NCBI RefSeq assembly: GCF_014898815.1
Contig: NW_026515540.1
Span: 2,232,001 to 2,296,000, forward strand
Source of the DNA: Panonychus citri
Taxonomy: Eukaryota > Arthropoda > Arachnida > Trombidiformes > Tetranychidae
Length of the DNA: 64,000 bases
Direction of reading: 5' to 3'
Position numbers and translations under genes: made by a program. The notes beneath the pieces were generated by a model. It did no database searches. It had not been told where the DNA came from and saw nothing but the letters and a program-made list of their open reading frames with translations. Position 1 is the stretch's first letter, and each line of letters opens with the position of its first letter. This document shows, in pieces, positions 23,971 through 33,164 of the stretch.

Positions 23971-24212
23971 ATATTGGTGCTAGTTTTTTGTGATTAATCA
24001 AAACTCTTTCCCATCTTTCAATTGTAAAACAAATAAATTGTTATTTTAAAACTTCTTTCTCTCTACCTTTAAAAATCAAATATTGTAAATCAAAATAGGT
24101 AGTGGATTTGGCCAGCTCAATCAACAATCAATTAAGAAAAACTGAAAAAGGAATTGGAAAAAGGTAAAGCTTCTTATATATTTATACATTGCTTCCTTAC
24201 CCAATTCACAAC

Positions 24213-24895
24213 AAATCAGTGACGATTTCTTTAATATGATAATGAATCAGTGAAGATTCATTGGGTGAACCTTATGCTCAAATTCACACTTTCCAATTTA
24301 ATTGATAATATTGAATCAGCGAAATGCTAATACCCCTTTTGCAAACCAATCAAAACCAGAATAAGTGACGATTCGGATCGAGAGTTCAATTGAACCAGTG
24401 AAGGTTCTTACTCAGAACTTCTCAATTGAATCAGTAAAGGTTCATGAGAAAATGAATCTAGACAGATATAGATAAGTGTTTCGCAAACTACTGATCGCTT
24501 ATTCCTCACCCTTTACCAAAGAAAAATTGAACTTAAAACCTGAAAGGTAAAAACACAAAAAATTAAACTCAATAGTGACAATTCAATAGAACCTGTGGAA
24601 GTTACAGTCTTTCCAGAACATTTTATTAACCTTCACCTTCGATTACTCCATTTGCTGAATCGAAACTGAAACCTCTCACCAATTAAGATCAGAATCAGTG
24701 AAGATTCAATCTAATTCGAGGTGATCAGAATCAGTGAAGATTCCATCAATTTAGTTACGCACGAACCAGTGAATATTCAAATCATAGTTGGTATCAATCG
24801 AATCAGTGAAGATTCGTACTGAGCCCAGAATTCATTGTGAATCAGTGAAGATTCAAAATGAAACTATAAGTGAAAAACTGAATCAGTGTAGATTC
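24213..24895 (+). repeat. Array of about eleven mini-hairpins with AGTGAA-type loops in the element leader
   Basis: Units of five-base arm, six-base loop, five-base arm occur at 24213, 24245, 24359, 24392, 24428, 24692, 24728, 24763, 24800, 24839 and 24880. The commonest is GAATC-AGTGAA-GATTC. Variants keep pairing: AAATC/GATTT at 24213 and GAACC/GGTTC at 24392 are compensatory, and GAATC/GGTTC at 24428 uses a wobble. The unit at 24241-24262 has 8-bp arms. Two units (24359, 24763) are degraded. Spacing is irregular, 30-270 bp. No coding frame covers the array. A role in RNA packaging, translation or regulation is inference. Confidence 0.8.
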
Positions 24896-25297
24896 AAGCT
24901 AACTCAGAACCTTGATCAGCTTAACCTCAAGAACTTATAAAATATTAAACTTATCAACCATGTAATTCTGCAATCACGAACTCCCTACCTTCGACCTTCG
25001 CGTATAATTCTAACAACCAAACAAATTAACTATAAAAACAATTACCAATCAATATCTAATGATTCAATCAAATCAACAATTAACAAGCGCTATTAAAATA
25101 ATCATGCAATGATAAGCATCATCAGCAAATCACTACATTGACTTTAATTAACCCTCAACAAATGATAACACCTTTTAACCTTAAAATAACTTTACCACAC
25201 GTCAATTTGTTACTTCAATCATAAATTATCATTAGATTAAAATTAATTGAACAATCATAAACTTTTACTATCCTTTGACTAACATCATTAGATCGAA

Positions 25298-28200
25298 ATG
25301 TCAGTACCTCCTACTGCACCATCATTATCATCAACACCTAATCAGGAATTTAATCAACCAGCTCCTTCAGTTATGAACATTAATCTTTCTAACCTTTTAA
25401 AGAACCATATAACTATTGAACCTTTCAGGGGAGATAATGAAGATGTAGTTGATTGGTTGGTCCAATTTGAATTCGCCTCTCAAGCATTAGGTTTAAATGC
25501 AGCCGAAATGTTTAAAATAATTCCATTCTACCTTCAAGGCTCAGCTCGTCGTTGGTACAACTTGACCGTTAGTTCATTCGGACCAGCCAATAAGCCAACG
25601 ACTTACGAACAGCTTAGAGAATGCATGATAACTGGACTCTGTCCAGCAGATTATCGTACTCACCTCTCTCAACAGCTTCATAATAGCAAACAGAAACCAG
25701 GCCAACCAACAACTAGCTTCATCTATGAGATTCAAGAGCTTTGCTCTCGAATGAACAGTCAGATGCCTGAGAGCTTAATGATTAGTTTCATCTCTGAACG
25801 ATTCTTACCTCAGATTAAATTTGTCACAACTTTACAAAACCCGAAGACACTGAGTGAATTAATCGAGGCAGCCAAATTAGCTGACAAGGCCTTAGTCAAT
25901 GGTGAGGTCAAGCCAAATCATAATTTTAGCCTCGAGTCTAATTCATCAAATGCAATCGAAAGCAAATTGTTGAACACTTTGAATCGGTTACAATCAAAAT
26001 TTGATCAATTAGAAGAAAAGTTAAATACATTTACTGCTAAAGCCTTCAATCAGAATCGAGTCACTTGCAACTTTTGCGGTCATCGCGGCCACACCGAAGA
26101 AAATTGTCGCCACCGAATGGCAGCAATTCAAGCCAATAACTTTCAGCCAATTAGCAGTCCACTGATTCAACCAGCTCAGTCAAACCAACAGAACTTACCA
26201 TTGCAATCTAATGCTATGCAATCACAAGATCAATCGATTCAGCCTAATCAACCACAAGTCAATCAACAAGCCTCACCAGCCCAGATCAATCAACAACCGT
26301 TCTACAATCGTAGTAAACGGAGAGACAATAGAAATTATCAAAATCGTTCTAGTAATGATCGAAACTGGAGAGAGAGAAATGAGAACAGGCAAAGAGAGAA
26401 TCCCTCTAACCAGCAAGAGCAATCAAATCAAGGTCCTCAAATTAGAACCATCACTAAAGTTGATTATGATGCAGAAGATGATGATTACACTAGTGAAGAG
26501 GAAGAGCCTCAGGTCTCAGCCATTTGCTCGATTTTCAAGAAAAAGCTAATCCATCAACAGATTAAAGTTGATAATCATAGAGTTGAAGCCATGTTCGACA
26601 CCGGCTCTGACATGACCCTGATTACGAAACAATTAGTTGAGCAATTGAAACTGAATTTAGAACCATATAAAGGTCCAACTCCCCTAGCGGCCAATGATAA
26701 GCCAATTCAAATCTTAGGTCAAGTCGATATTACAATCAAGATCAGTGACAATAATTCAGCCCTATTGATAGTAACTACAGTCCAAGTAATCGATCGATTA
26801 CCCAAACAATTTAGTGTCTTAATCGGTCAAGATGTTATGTCAAAGGCTAATATAGTGATTGATTGTTCAGCCGGTAGGGTACACATTAACAGTCAACCAA
26901 TCAAACAAATTGATACTGAAGTAACTAACACAAGTGAATCAACTGAATCAATTGAAACAATTGAAGCAAGTGAAAGTGAATCATCTACTATCGATATCGA
27001 CAACATCGACCGTTCCATCACCATCGATATTGACAGTGAAGTCAGTGATAGTGATAAAGATAAATTGTACAACCTTTGCAACGAGTTTCGGGACGTCTTC
27101 GCTACGAACCAACGTGAGATTGGCCGTTCAAGCCTGTTCACCCACTCCATCGATACCAATAATCATCCTCCAATTGCTTGTGCTCCTTACACTCAAGGTG
27201 CTGCGAAAAGGGAAATAACTAAAGCCCTAATAGATGAGATGCTCCTGGACGATATTATCGTTGAGTCTTCCTCTCCCTGGTCATCTCCTGTTGTCCTAGT
27301 TAGCAAGAAAACCAAAGATTGGAGACTTTGTGTTGATTATCGTAAATTGAATGCGATCACCAAGAAAGATCGATATCCGATTCCCGATATTAACACCTCA
27401 CTCGATTGCCTCCAAGGTGCAAAGTATTTCAGCTTACTTGACCTTCGAAGTGGCTACCATCAAGTCGAATTAAACCCAGTCGATCGAATTAAAAGTGCCT
27501 TTGTAACAACATTTGGAATGTATGAGTACAAAGTGATGCCCTTTGGCCTCTGCAACGCCCCCGCCACTTTCCAGCGATTAATGGACGTTTGCCTGGCTGG
27601 CCTCAAATACAATTCTTGTCTCGTTTACATCGACGATATTATCATATTCAGTCGAACCATGAATGAGCATTTCAATCGATTACGATCAGTCTTCAACAGA
27701 TTGAGAACCGCCGGACTGACCCTCAAGCCCGAGAAGTGTACCTTCTTTAAAAAGAAAATTCTTTATCTTGGCTATGTCATCAGTGAAGATGGACAAGAAC
27801 CAGATCCTGAGAAGATAAGGACAATCCGTGATTACCCGATCCCGTTAACACTTCGAGATGTCCGAGCTTTTGTTGCACTTTGCTCATATTATCGAAAATT
27901 CATTCGCGATTTCGCTAAGATCGCTCGCCCTCTCACTCAACTGACACGAAAAGAAGCACCTTTCATTTGGGGCTCCGATGAACATGAGTCTTTTGAACAA
28001 CTAAAAAAGTTACTCTGCTCCACTCATGTCCTCGAACACTTTGATCCAAATCGACCAATTCAATTGAGAACCGATGCTTCTGATTTCGGATTAGGTGCGA
28101 TTCTCCTCCAGCGTCACGATAATAAATGGAAGCCGATCGCCTACGCCAGCCGACAATTACAAGGAGCCGAAGTCAATTATCCGATCTCCGATAAAGAATG

Positions 28201-30172
28201 TCTCGCCATTATTTATGCCGTAGAAAAATTCCGCCCCTACCTCGAAGGATCCAAATTCGAGATCATTACTGACCATTGTGCCTTGTGCTTTTTAAGGTCA
28301 AAGGCTAAACTTCCTCCTCGCCTTATGCGTTATTCCATAACCTTACAATCGTTCGATTTCACTATCATTTACAAATCTGGAAAAACTCACGCTGATGCTG
28401 ATTGTCTGAGCCGTTACCCGACTCATGATCCTGAATTTAACGATAAAGATGAACAATTTGAACAAGGTGATGAGATCTTCACCTTATTAATTCAAGAGGA
28501 CTCCAAGGAAACAAGTAAACTAATCGCTGAACAACATAGCGATCCTTTCACTCAATTAAAAATAAATCAACTATCAAATTTGGACTCTCTAGATAAATTA
28601 ACAAAAACTAAACTTGTTAATAATCATCGTATTAGAAACGAACTACTAGAGAGAAAAATTATAACCGAATATGGTAGCCGATGGGTCCAAGTGGTTCCTG
28701 AGACTTTAATTGATGAACTTTTGAAATCTTATCATGATGATCCAATCGGAGGTCATTGTGGAGTCTATCAGACTTACAATCGTGTTCGTCAACGATATTA
28801 CTGGCCAAAGATGCACCAGGTGATAACAAATTACATCAAAAATTGTCGCGATTGTCAATTTAATAAACAAACAAAAGTCGATGCACCAATGAAATCAATT
28901 CATGTTGGCAAACCTTTCGAGAAACTGGGAATCGATATAGTTGGTCCATTACCATTTTCATCAGGAAAGAAATATATCATCGTGGCCACTGATTACTTTA
29001 CTCGGTGGGTGGAGACAAAGGCGCTCACTCACAAGACCGCCTCAGTAACCGCAAAATTCCTGATCGAAAACATCGTTGCTCGCCACGGTTGCCCCGCCTC
29101 TATCCTATCTGATCAAGGTACCAATTTCACTTCATCAATAATTCAGAAACTCAGTGAATTCATGACTTCCCGCTGGCAATTTTCAACCGCCTATCACCCT
29201 CAAACCAATGGATTAACCGAGCGGGTCAACCGAACCCTTTGCCAAATGTTAATTCATTATTGTCAAGAAAATAAATCGAAATGGACTCAAATGCTACCCC
29301 TAATTACCTTCGCTTACAATACAGCAGCGAACAGCAGCACAAGAGCTTCCCCATTTTATCTCATATATGGTCGAGAAGCTAATTTCCCCGTCGACATCAA
29401 CCTCTCACCCACCAGTGACCAAACCAACATTGATGATTACACTAAATTCATCATCAACGAATGGAAAACTATCAGAGATCAATCGAAAATCTTCTCTCTC
29501 GAAGCTAAAGAAAAACAAACAGCTTATCATGATTCAAAATCCAAGATTGTGAATTTCGAAATCGGTGAAAAGGTCCTCTACAAGAAAAATATTCGAACCG
29601 ACAAATTAGACACTAGAAAAGAGGGACCGTTTACCATCACTGATAAAATAGGAGAAACAACTTACATCATCAAGAATGATGATCATGAAATTCGAGCCCA
29701 TGCCTCTCAATTATCAAAGTTTAATTCAAGAGATCGCAGGTCTCGATCACTATCACCCTCTCATCTCAACAAACAGATGATGATACTAATCATTCTCTTT
29801 CTGATAAGCTTCGTTTCCGGGACTGAATATGGTGCTGACGTGATCTGGAGAGCAACGAAGCATAAGATAATAAATGGACGTAAAAATGTAAATTACACGA
29901 TAATCATACAGAATCCATGCTTACAAATTAAATCACCCATACATGGAAGCTTGAGTATTGACGCAGATAAGTGTGAGATCGATAATCAGGGACCGGTCAA
30001 CAAATTTGCCTGCAAAAGACTCATAAAGGAAGCACCGAGGTGTGGAGAGGAAATAAAATGGTTTTGTGGCTTAAAACCATATAATAGAGAAGATATATTT
30101 GAGCTAGCACGACAACACTGTGAATCTTATGTTGAAAATCAACTTACACTTTCACTTTTGGATCAAATATAA
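25298..30172 (+). CDS. Gag-Pol polyprotein, running in frame into an envelope-like N-terminus
   Basis: A 1624-aa single ORF with no frameshift between gag and pol. Gag: capsid-like region with a retrotransposon-gag motif around SARRWYN, then a CCHC knuckle (C257, C260, H265, C270). Protease: DTGSD at about 434. Reverse transcriptase: FGLCNAPATFQRLMD and YIDD at 777-780. RNase H: TDASDFGLGAIL at about 925. Integrase: HHCC zinc region, then the D-D-E core (first Asp about 1213, then LSDQGTNF and NGLTERVNRTL) and a GPF-type module near its end. After about residue 1490 the sequence changes to a hydrophobic signal-peptide-like segment (MMILIILFLISFVSG) and a Cys-containing region, which is the beginning of an envelope-like protein. 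All catalytic motifs appear intact. Confidence 0.95.
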   Translation: MSVPPTAPSLSSTPNQEFNQPAPSVMNINLSNLLKNHITIEPFRGDNEDVVDWLVQFEFASQALGLNAAEMFKIIPFYLQGSARRWYNLTVSSFGPANKPTTYEQLRECMITGLCPADYRTHLSQQLHNSKQKPGQPTTSFIYEIQELCSRMNSQMPESLMISFISERFLPQIKFVTTLQNPKTLSELIEAAKLADKALVNGEVKPNHNFSLESNSSNAIESKLLNTLNRLQSKFDQLEEKLNTFTAKAFNQNRVTCNFCGHRGHTEENCRHRMAAIQANNFQPISSPLIQPAQSNQQNLPLQSNAMQSQDQSIQPNQPQVNQQASPAQINQQPFYNRSKRRDNRNYQNRSSNDRNWRERNENRQRENPSNQQEQSNQGPQIRTITKVDYDAEDDDYTSEEEEPQVSAICSIFKKKLIHQQIKVDNHRVEAMFDTGSDMTLITKQLVEQLKLNLEPYKGPTPLAANDKPIQILGQVDITIKISDNNSALLIVTTVQVIDRLPKQFSVLIGQDVMSKANIVIDCSAGRVHINSQPIKQIDTEVTNTSESTESIETIEASESESSTIDIDNIDRSITIDIDSEVSDSDKDKLYNLCNEFRDVFATNQREIGRSSLFTHSIDTNNHPPIACAPYTQGAAKREITKALIDEMLLDDIIVESSSPWSSPVVLVSKKTKDWRLCVDYRKLNAITKKDRYPIPDINTSLDCLQGAKYFSLLDLRSGYHQVELNPVDRIKSAFVTTFGMYEYKVMPFGLCNAPATFQRLMDVCLAGLKYNSCLVYIDDIIIFSRTMNEHFNRLRSVFNRLRTAGLTLKPEKCTFFKKKILYLGYVISEDGQEPDPEKIRTIRDYPIPLTLRDVRAFVALCSYYRKFIRDFAKIARPLTQLTRKEAPFIWGSDEHESFEQLKKLLCSTHVLEHFDPNRPIQLRTDASDFGLGAILLQRHDNKWKPIAYASRQLQGAEVNYPISDKECLAIIYAVEKFRPYLEGSKFEIITDHCALCFLRSKAKLPPRLMRYSITLQSFDFTIIYKSGKTHADADCLSRYPTHDPEFNDKDEQFEQGDEIFTLLIQEDSKETSKLIAEQHSDPFTQLKINQLSNLDSLDKLTKTKLVNNHRIRNELLERKIITEYGSRWVQVVPETLIDELLKSYHDDPIGGHCGVYQTYNRVRQRYYWPKMHQVITNYIKNCRDCQFNKQTKVDAPMKSIHVGKPFEKLGIDIVGPLPFSSGKKYIIVATDYFTRWVETKALTHKTASVTAKFLIENIVARHGCPASILSDQGTNFTSSIIQKLSEFMTSRWQFSTAYHPQTNGLTERVNRTLCQMLIHYCQENKSKWTQMLPLITFAYNTAANSSTRASPFYLIYGREANFPVDINLSPTSDQTNIDDYTKFIINEWKTIRDQSKIFSLEAKEKQTAYHDSKSKIVNFEIGEKVLYKKNIRTDKLDTRKEGPFTITDKIGETTYIIKNDDHEIRAHASQLSKFNSRDRRSRSLSPSHLNKQMMILIILFLISFVSGTEYGADVIWRATKHKIINGRKNVNYTIIIQNPCLQIKSPIHGSLSIDADKCEIDNQGPVNKFACKRLIKEAPRCGEEIKWFCGLKPYNREDIFELARQHCESYVENQLTLSLLDQI

Positions 30173-31462
30173 CACAGAAAAGAAGAAAAAAGAGTAATAT
30201 TTTCAACTCTTCTAATAGGATCATTAGCTGTAATTGTTCGGTACAATTAAGAATTGGATCTCCAATCACCAAATTATGACTTGTTAGCAACAGCCTCAAA
30301 TCTAACCTACGAGGTACTAAATAACCATCAAAATAACCTCAAGCACATTGCAGATCAGATCCTTTCAACGAACACTGACTAGATGAGTTAGAGCAAATGA
30401 TCCCAATCACCTCTCCAATCAGCCACTGTTGTTTATCAAACACAACGAATCAACGAAATCATGAGAGAAACCAGAGTCGCAATGGAAAATGGGGAAAAGA
30501 TACCGGAAAGCTTATTGAACTTTTTCAAAGTAGAGTTACCATGTGGGAAAAGTTGCCCCTTAAGCTCCATGGAAAATTGCAAAGTAACTTTCAAAACGAT
30601 CAACAAAACAATCCTCGTCAAGTTATTATTCAGAGTCGATAATTACGCTGATGATCTCATCATACACAAAGTTGATCCATTCACCTTAATTCAAGAAGTA
30701 AACAACACTGAAATCTGTATCAAGAATTATGTTGGCCCGAAGTTTATCGTGGTAAACACCACCTCGAAGCCGCCTGAAATGTGTGAAGTAACCGAAGATG
30801 ATTTTGCATCGAAAAAACTAAATTTTGATACGGGAAAGTTCTGTCACAAAGTGCCTGAGGCCGGATTATGGAAATTATCAGATTGTGTTCAAATTGGCTC
30901 TTACAACTTTCAAATTAAAAAACCCCAAACGAAAATCGTTAACGAAGATTTTTTCGTCTATTGTTATGGCCACAATCTCACCATTTTTAACATCACCCGA
31001 CCTTGTCCAAACCAAGTACTGAAAATATCTCGCTCAATGTCATTTCAGATCGGTCAAACCTCGTATACATCTAACGACCTAACATTCACACATGAGAAAG
31101 ACGTGACTTCCTGGTCAACAACAATCAACTGGCAATTATCACCCTACGATTATGAGAGAATAAAATTAGAACCAGAAAAGTTAGAATTGCTCAAAAATGT
31201 AGTCATCGAAGCTCAACGTCAAACCAATGAATCTTGGTTCACGTACCTAAAACGTGACGCTTTTAACCTCTTTCTCGGACTCATCTCCCTTTCTATTCTC
31301 GTTATGTTGATTCTCAAAATCGTCAAAATAATCTATCAACCTAGACCAACAATTTACTCAATGATCACTGAGCCTGTCATCATAAGCAAAACTAAGAAAA
31401 AGAATAAGGATAAAACTTTCCCAATTAAGCCCGACTACATCCCAATTAACCAATTATTCTAA
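29777..31462 (+). pseudogene. Envelope-like glycoprotein region, interrupted
   Basis: The first part (29777-30172) begins with a signal-peptide-like segment and is open in the gag-pol frame up to a stop. From about 30170 the similarity in character moves to another frame, which shows a basic, furin-like site followed by a hydrophobic stretch. That frame holds in-frame stops near 30250 and 30380. An intact 333-codon frame (30461-31462) then supplies a Cys- and N-glycosylation-site-rich ectodomain, one membrane helix near residues 270-292 and a short basic tail. This order resembles class-I-fusion-like envelopes of errantiviruses. As read here the gene cannot make one continuous protein, unless splicing or sequence errors account for the breaks. 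ATG 29777 is preceded by AACAAACAG, an acceptor-like sequence. Confidence 0.6.
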
Positions 31463-31494
31463 TTTTAAGTTTTATTTTATTTCTCCTTTATTAG

Positions 31495-32631
31495 ATGCCC
31501 GGTGATAATTCTCCTTTCCTCTTTATCACCAATATATTAATCTTGACTCGATACTTACGAGGAGTATTTAACCAGTTCGGTGTTCCCATTTCCACTTCAA
31601 TTAGGAATAACAAAAATTTCACCGTACAATGTACTCAATTAGACAATAGAAAAATGGCCAAGGTAACGATTTCCGCTGGAAATCAAAAAGACTTAGATTA
31701 CGGTTACCAAGAAACCAAGAAAATCCTGAAATTTTGCCCCATTGTATCTAAGTTAAGGGAAAAACATTGTGCAATTTGCTTCAGATATGCACACGAAACC
31801 CGCGATTGCACCTTCTGCGCTGCCTGTCTTGAGAATGGTCACCAAATAGCTCATTGTTCCTGGTTGAGAAAAGGTGAAGAGCCTCCACGAGTTAACCTCA
31901 TCTCTACCGATGATCAACCTTCTTCAAAACGACGTAAATTAAAAGAGAATCCCATCTTTTGGAAGAACGTCGGAAACTTGGACTTCAAGTTACTCGGGAA
32001 ATTAAAGCCTATTGGAAAAGTTGGAGAAGAAAAGCCAACCCTCGCTATTGACACCGAAGGCATGGCCACTGACGGGAAAGCACTTTTCGTCACCCTCGCT
32101 GGCTGGTTCAGCAGCAATAGTCTTGGTGCTCAGGTTATCTATTCCGAGTATCTAAAAACCACGAATGTTACCCACTTGACTACCCCAATATCCAGCGTCC
32201 AATTACAACAATTACAAGACGGAAAATCACTAGACGAGATAAAGTCAAACATTCTACTAGCCTGTGGCGAAAAACGAGTTCTCATATTCGATTCCGACGA
32301 TAAAGAACTAAAAAAGATAAATATAAGTGATGGTGATCTTAAGGAATGGAAAATCGAAGTGGTCAATGTCCAGAAACTCTATGGAAAAATTTCATTAGAA
32401 AAACTAGTAAACTTCTTCTTTCCTCATTCAAAGGGGTTAAAAAGAGACTCGTATAATCCTCTCAACGGTCATAATCCAGGACTGGACTCATGTTTCACGA
32501 TCAAATTGTATCGAAAGTACTTAGAACTAACCAAAGAAGGAAAGCGAATACCATCAGCAAATGAAATTAGAATGATGCTAAAATCGAATGTAAATCATTC
32601 TAATTATAATCCTCTTTGTTATCTCTACTGA
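31495..32631 (+). CDS. Element ORF with two CCHC zinc knuckles and a DEDDh-like 3'-5' exonuclease domain
   Basis: A 378-aa frame wholly inside the LTRs. Two adjacent CX2CX4HX4C knuckles: C92-C95-H100-C105 and C108-C111-H116-C121. A basic linker (SSKRRKLK) follows, which could be a nuclear localisation signal. From about residue 182 the pattern fits the RNase-T/ISG20/REX4 exonuclease superfamily. AIDTEGM gives the DxE motif (D186, E188), VLIFDSDDKELKK gives an Asp-containing second motif (D266-D269), and GHNPGLDSCFTIKLY gives the His-x4-Asp third motif (H326, D331). The start codon directly follows CTCCTTTATTAG, a good splice acceptor, so expression from a spliced RNA is likely. The domain assignment is from motif order and is not proved. 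Function could be RNA or DNA trimming, or counter-defence. Confidence 0.7.
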   Translation: MPGDNSPFLFITNILILTRYLRGVFNQFGVPISTSIRNNKNFTVQCTQLDNRKMAKVTISAGNQKDLDYGYQETKKILKFCPIVSKLREKHCAICFRYAHETRDCTFCAACLENGHQIAHCSWLRKGEEPPRVNLISTDDQPSSKRRKLKENPIFWKNVGNLDFKLLGKLKPIGKVGEEKPTLAIDTEGMATDGKALFVTLAGWFSSNSLGAQVIYSEYLKTTNVTHLTTPISSVQLQQLQDGKSLDEIKSNILLACGEKRVLIFDSDDKELKKINISDGDLKEWKIEVVNVQKLYGKISLEKLVNFFFPHSKGLKRDSYNPLNGHNPGLDSCFTIKLYRKYLELTKEGKRIPSANEIRMMLKSNVNHSNYNPLCYLY

Positions 32632-32665
32632 TCGCAGGCACTGCTCAAAAATGGTCATTCGGAAG

Positions 32666-32984
32666 TGTTGTGAAAATGTCAAGGAGATAAAGAGATTAGT
32701 TAATCGTTTTATAACTTTGTTTTCTTCTCTTTATCTCTATCTCCTTCATAGGTGGAAGTCACCTTTATTTGACTTATCTCTCTCTTTTATAAACAGAATA
32801 TTGAAAAAAGTAAATAAAGTAATGTAATTCACCCCGATCAGTGAAGATCAATTAAGGTGACTATGAATAAAAAACTAATTGTGAAACAAAAAAAAAACTT
32901 AATTCAGTGATTGGAATAAAATCCTTAAAGTTGTTAAATCGAAGAATTTGAATAAGTGTCACCAGTTTACCTGCTTAACCAACA
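32666..32984 (+). repeat. 3' LTR of the gypsy-type element
   Basis: 319 bp, TGTTGTG...AACCAACA, identical to the 5' LTR apart from two extra A in a homopolymer. Followed directly by the ATGTG target duplication. Confidence 0.93.
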
Positions 32985-33164
32985 ATGTGGAAACATAATC
33001 AATATGATTTCCATCAATGAATCCAATTTGATCTCAATAATTAAAAATGTAAACAAAAAATCCAATTTTTACTCAATTAATTTAAGTCATACAAATAATA
33101 ATGCAAGGAATCAAACTGATTTTAACTGATTAGAAAGTTGATCAAAAACAAGTAAAAAAATTGG
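32985..33164. other. Interrupted calpain-7 3' flank and junction to duplicated upstream region
   Basis: Starts with the 3' ATGTG target duplication (32985-32989). The calpain 3' flank continues after it. From about 33118 (TTTTAACTGATTAGAAAGTTGATC) the sequence becomes a copy of the region upstream of calpain-7. Confidence 0.6.

Larger units (their letters stand above)
23631..32984 (+). mobile_element. Complete Ty3/gypsy-type LTR retroelement with envelope-like and exonuclease-like ORFs
   Basis: A 9354-bp element inserted in the 3' flank of calpain-7. Order: LTR, 1.35-kb leader with hairpin array, one gag-pol ORF (25298-30172), broken envelope-like region (29777-31462), an ORF with zinc knuckles and a DEDDh-like exonuclease domain (31495-32631), LTR. 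The nearly identical LTRs and matching ATGTG target duplications show a recent insertion. Pol order PR-RT-RNaseH-IN places it in the Ty3/gypsy group. An envelope-like third ORF recalls errantiviruses, but lineage needs a tree. The polypurine tract is poor: only GGAAG and AAAAATGG precede the 3' LTR. Confidence 0.93.

Noticed and set aside
24241..24895. CRISPR-like array reading of the repeated GAATCAGTGAAGATTC units
   Set aside because: The genome is eukaryotic, spacing is irregular, and the units lie in a retroelement leader.
26893..27159. Minus-strand frame inside gag-pol
   Set aside because: Shadow of the Ser/Ile/Asp-rich linker between protease and reverse transcriptase.
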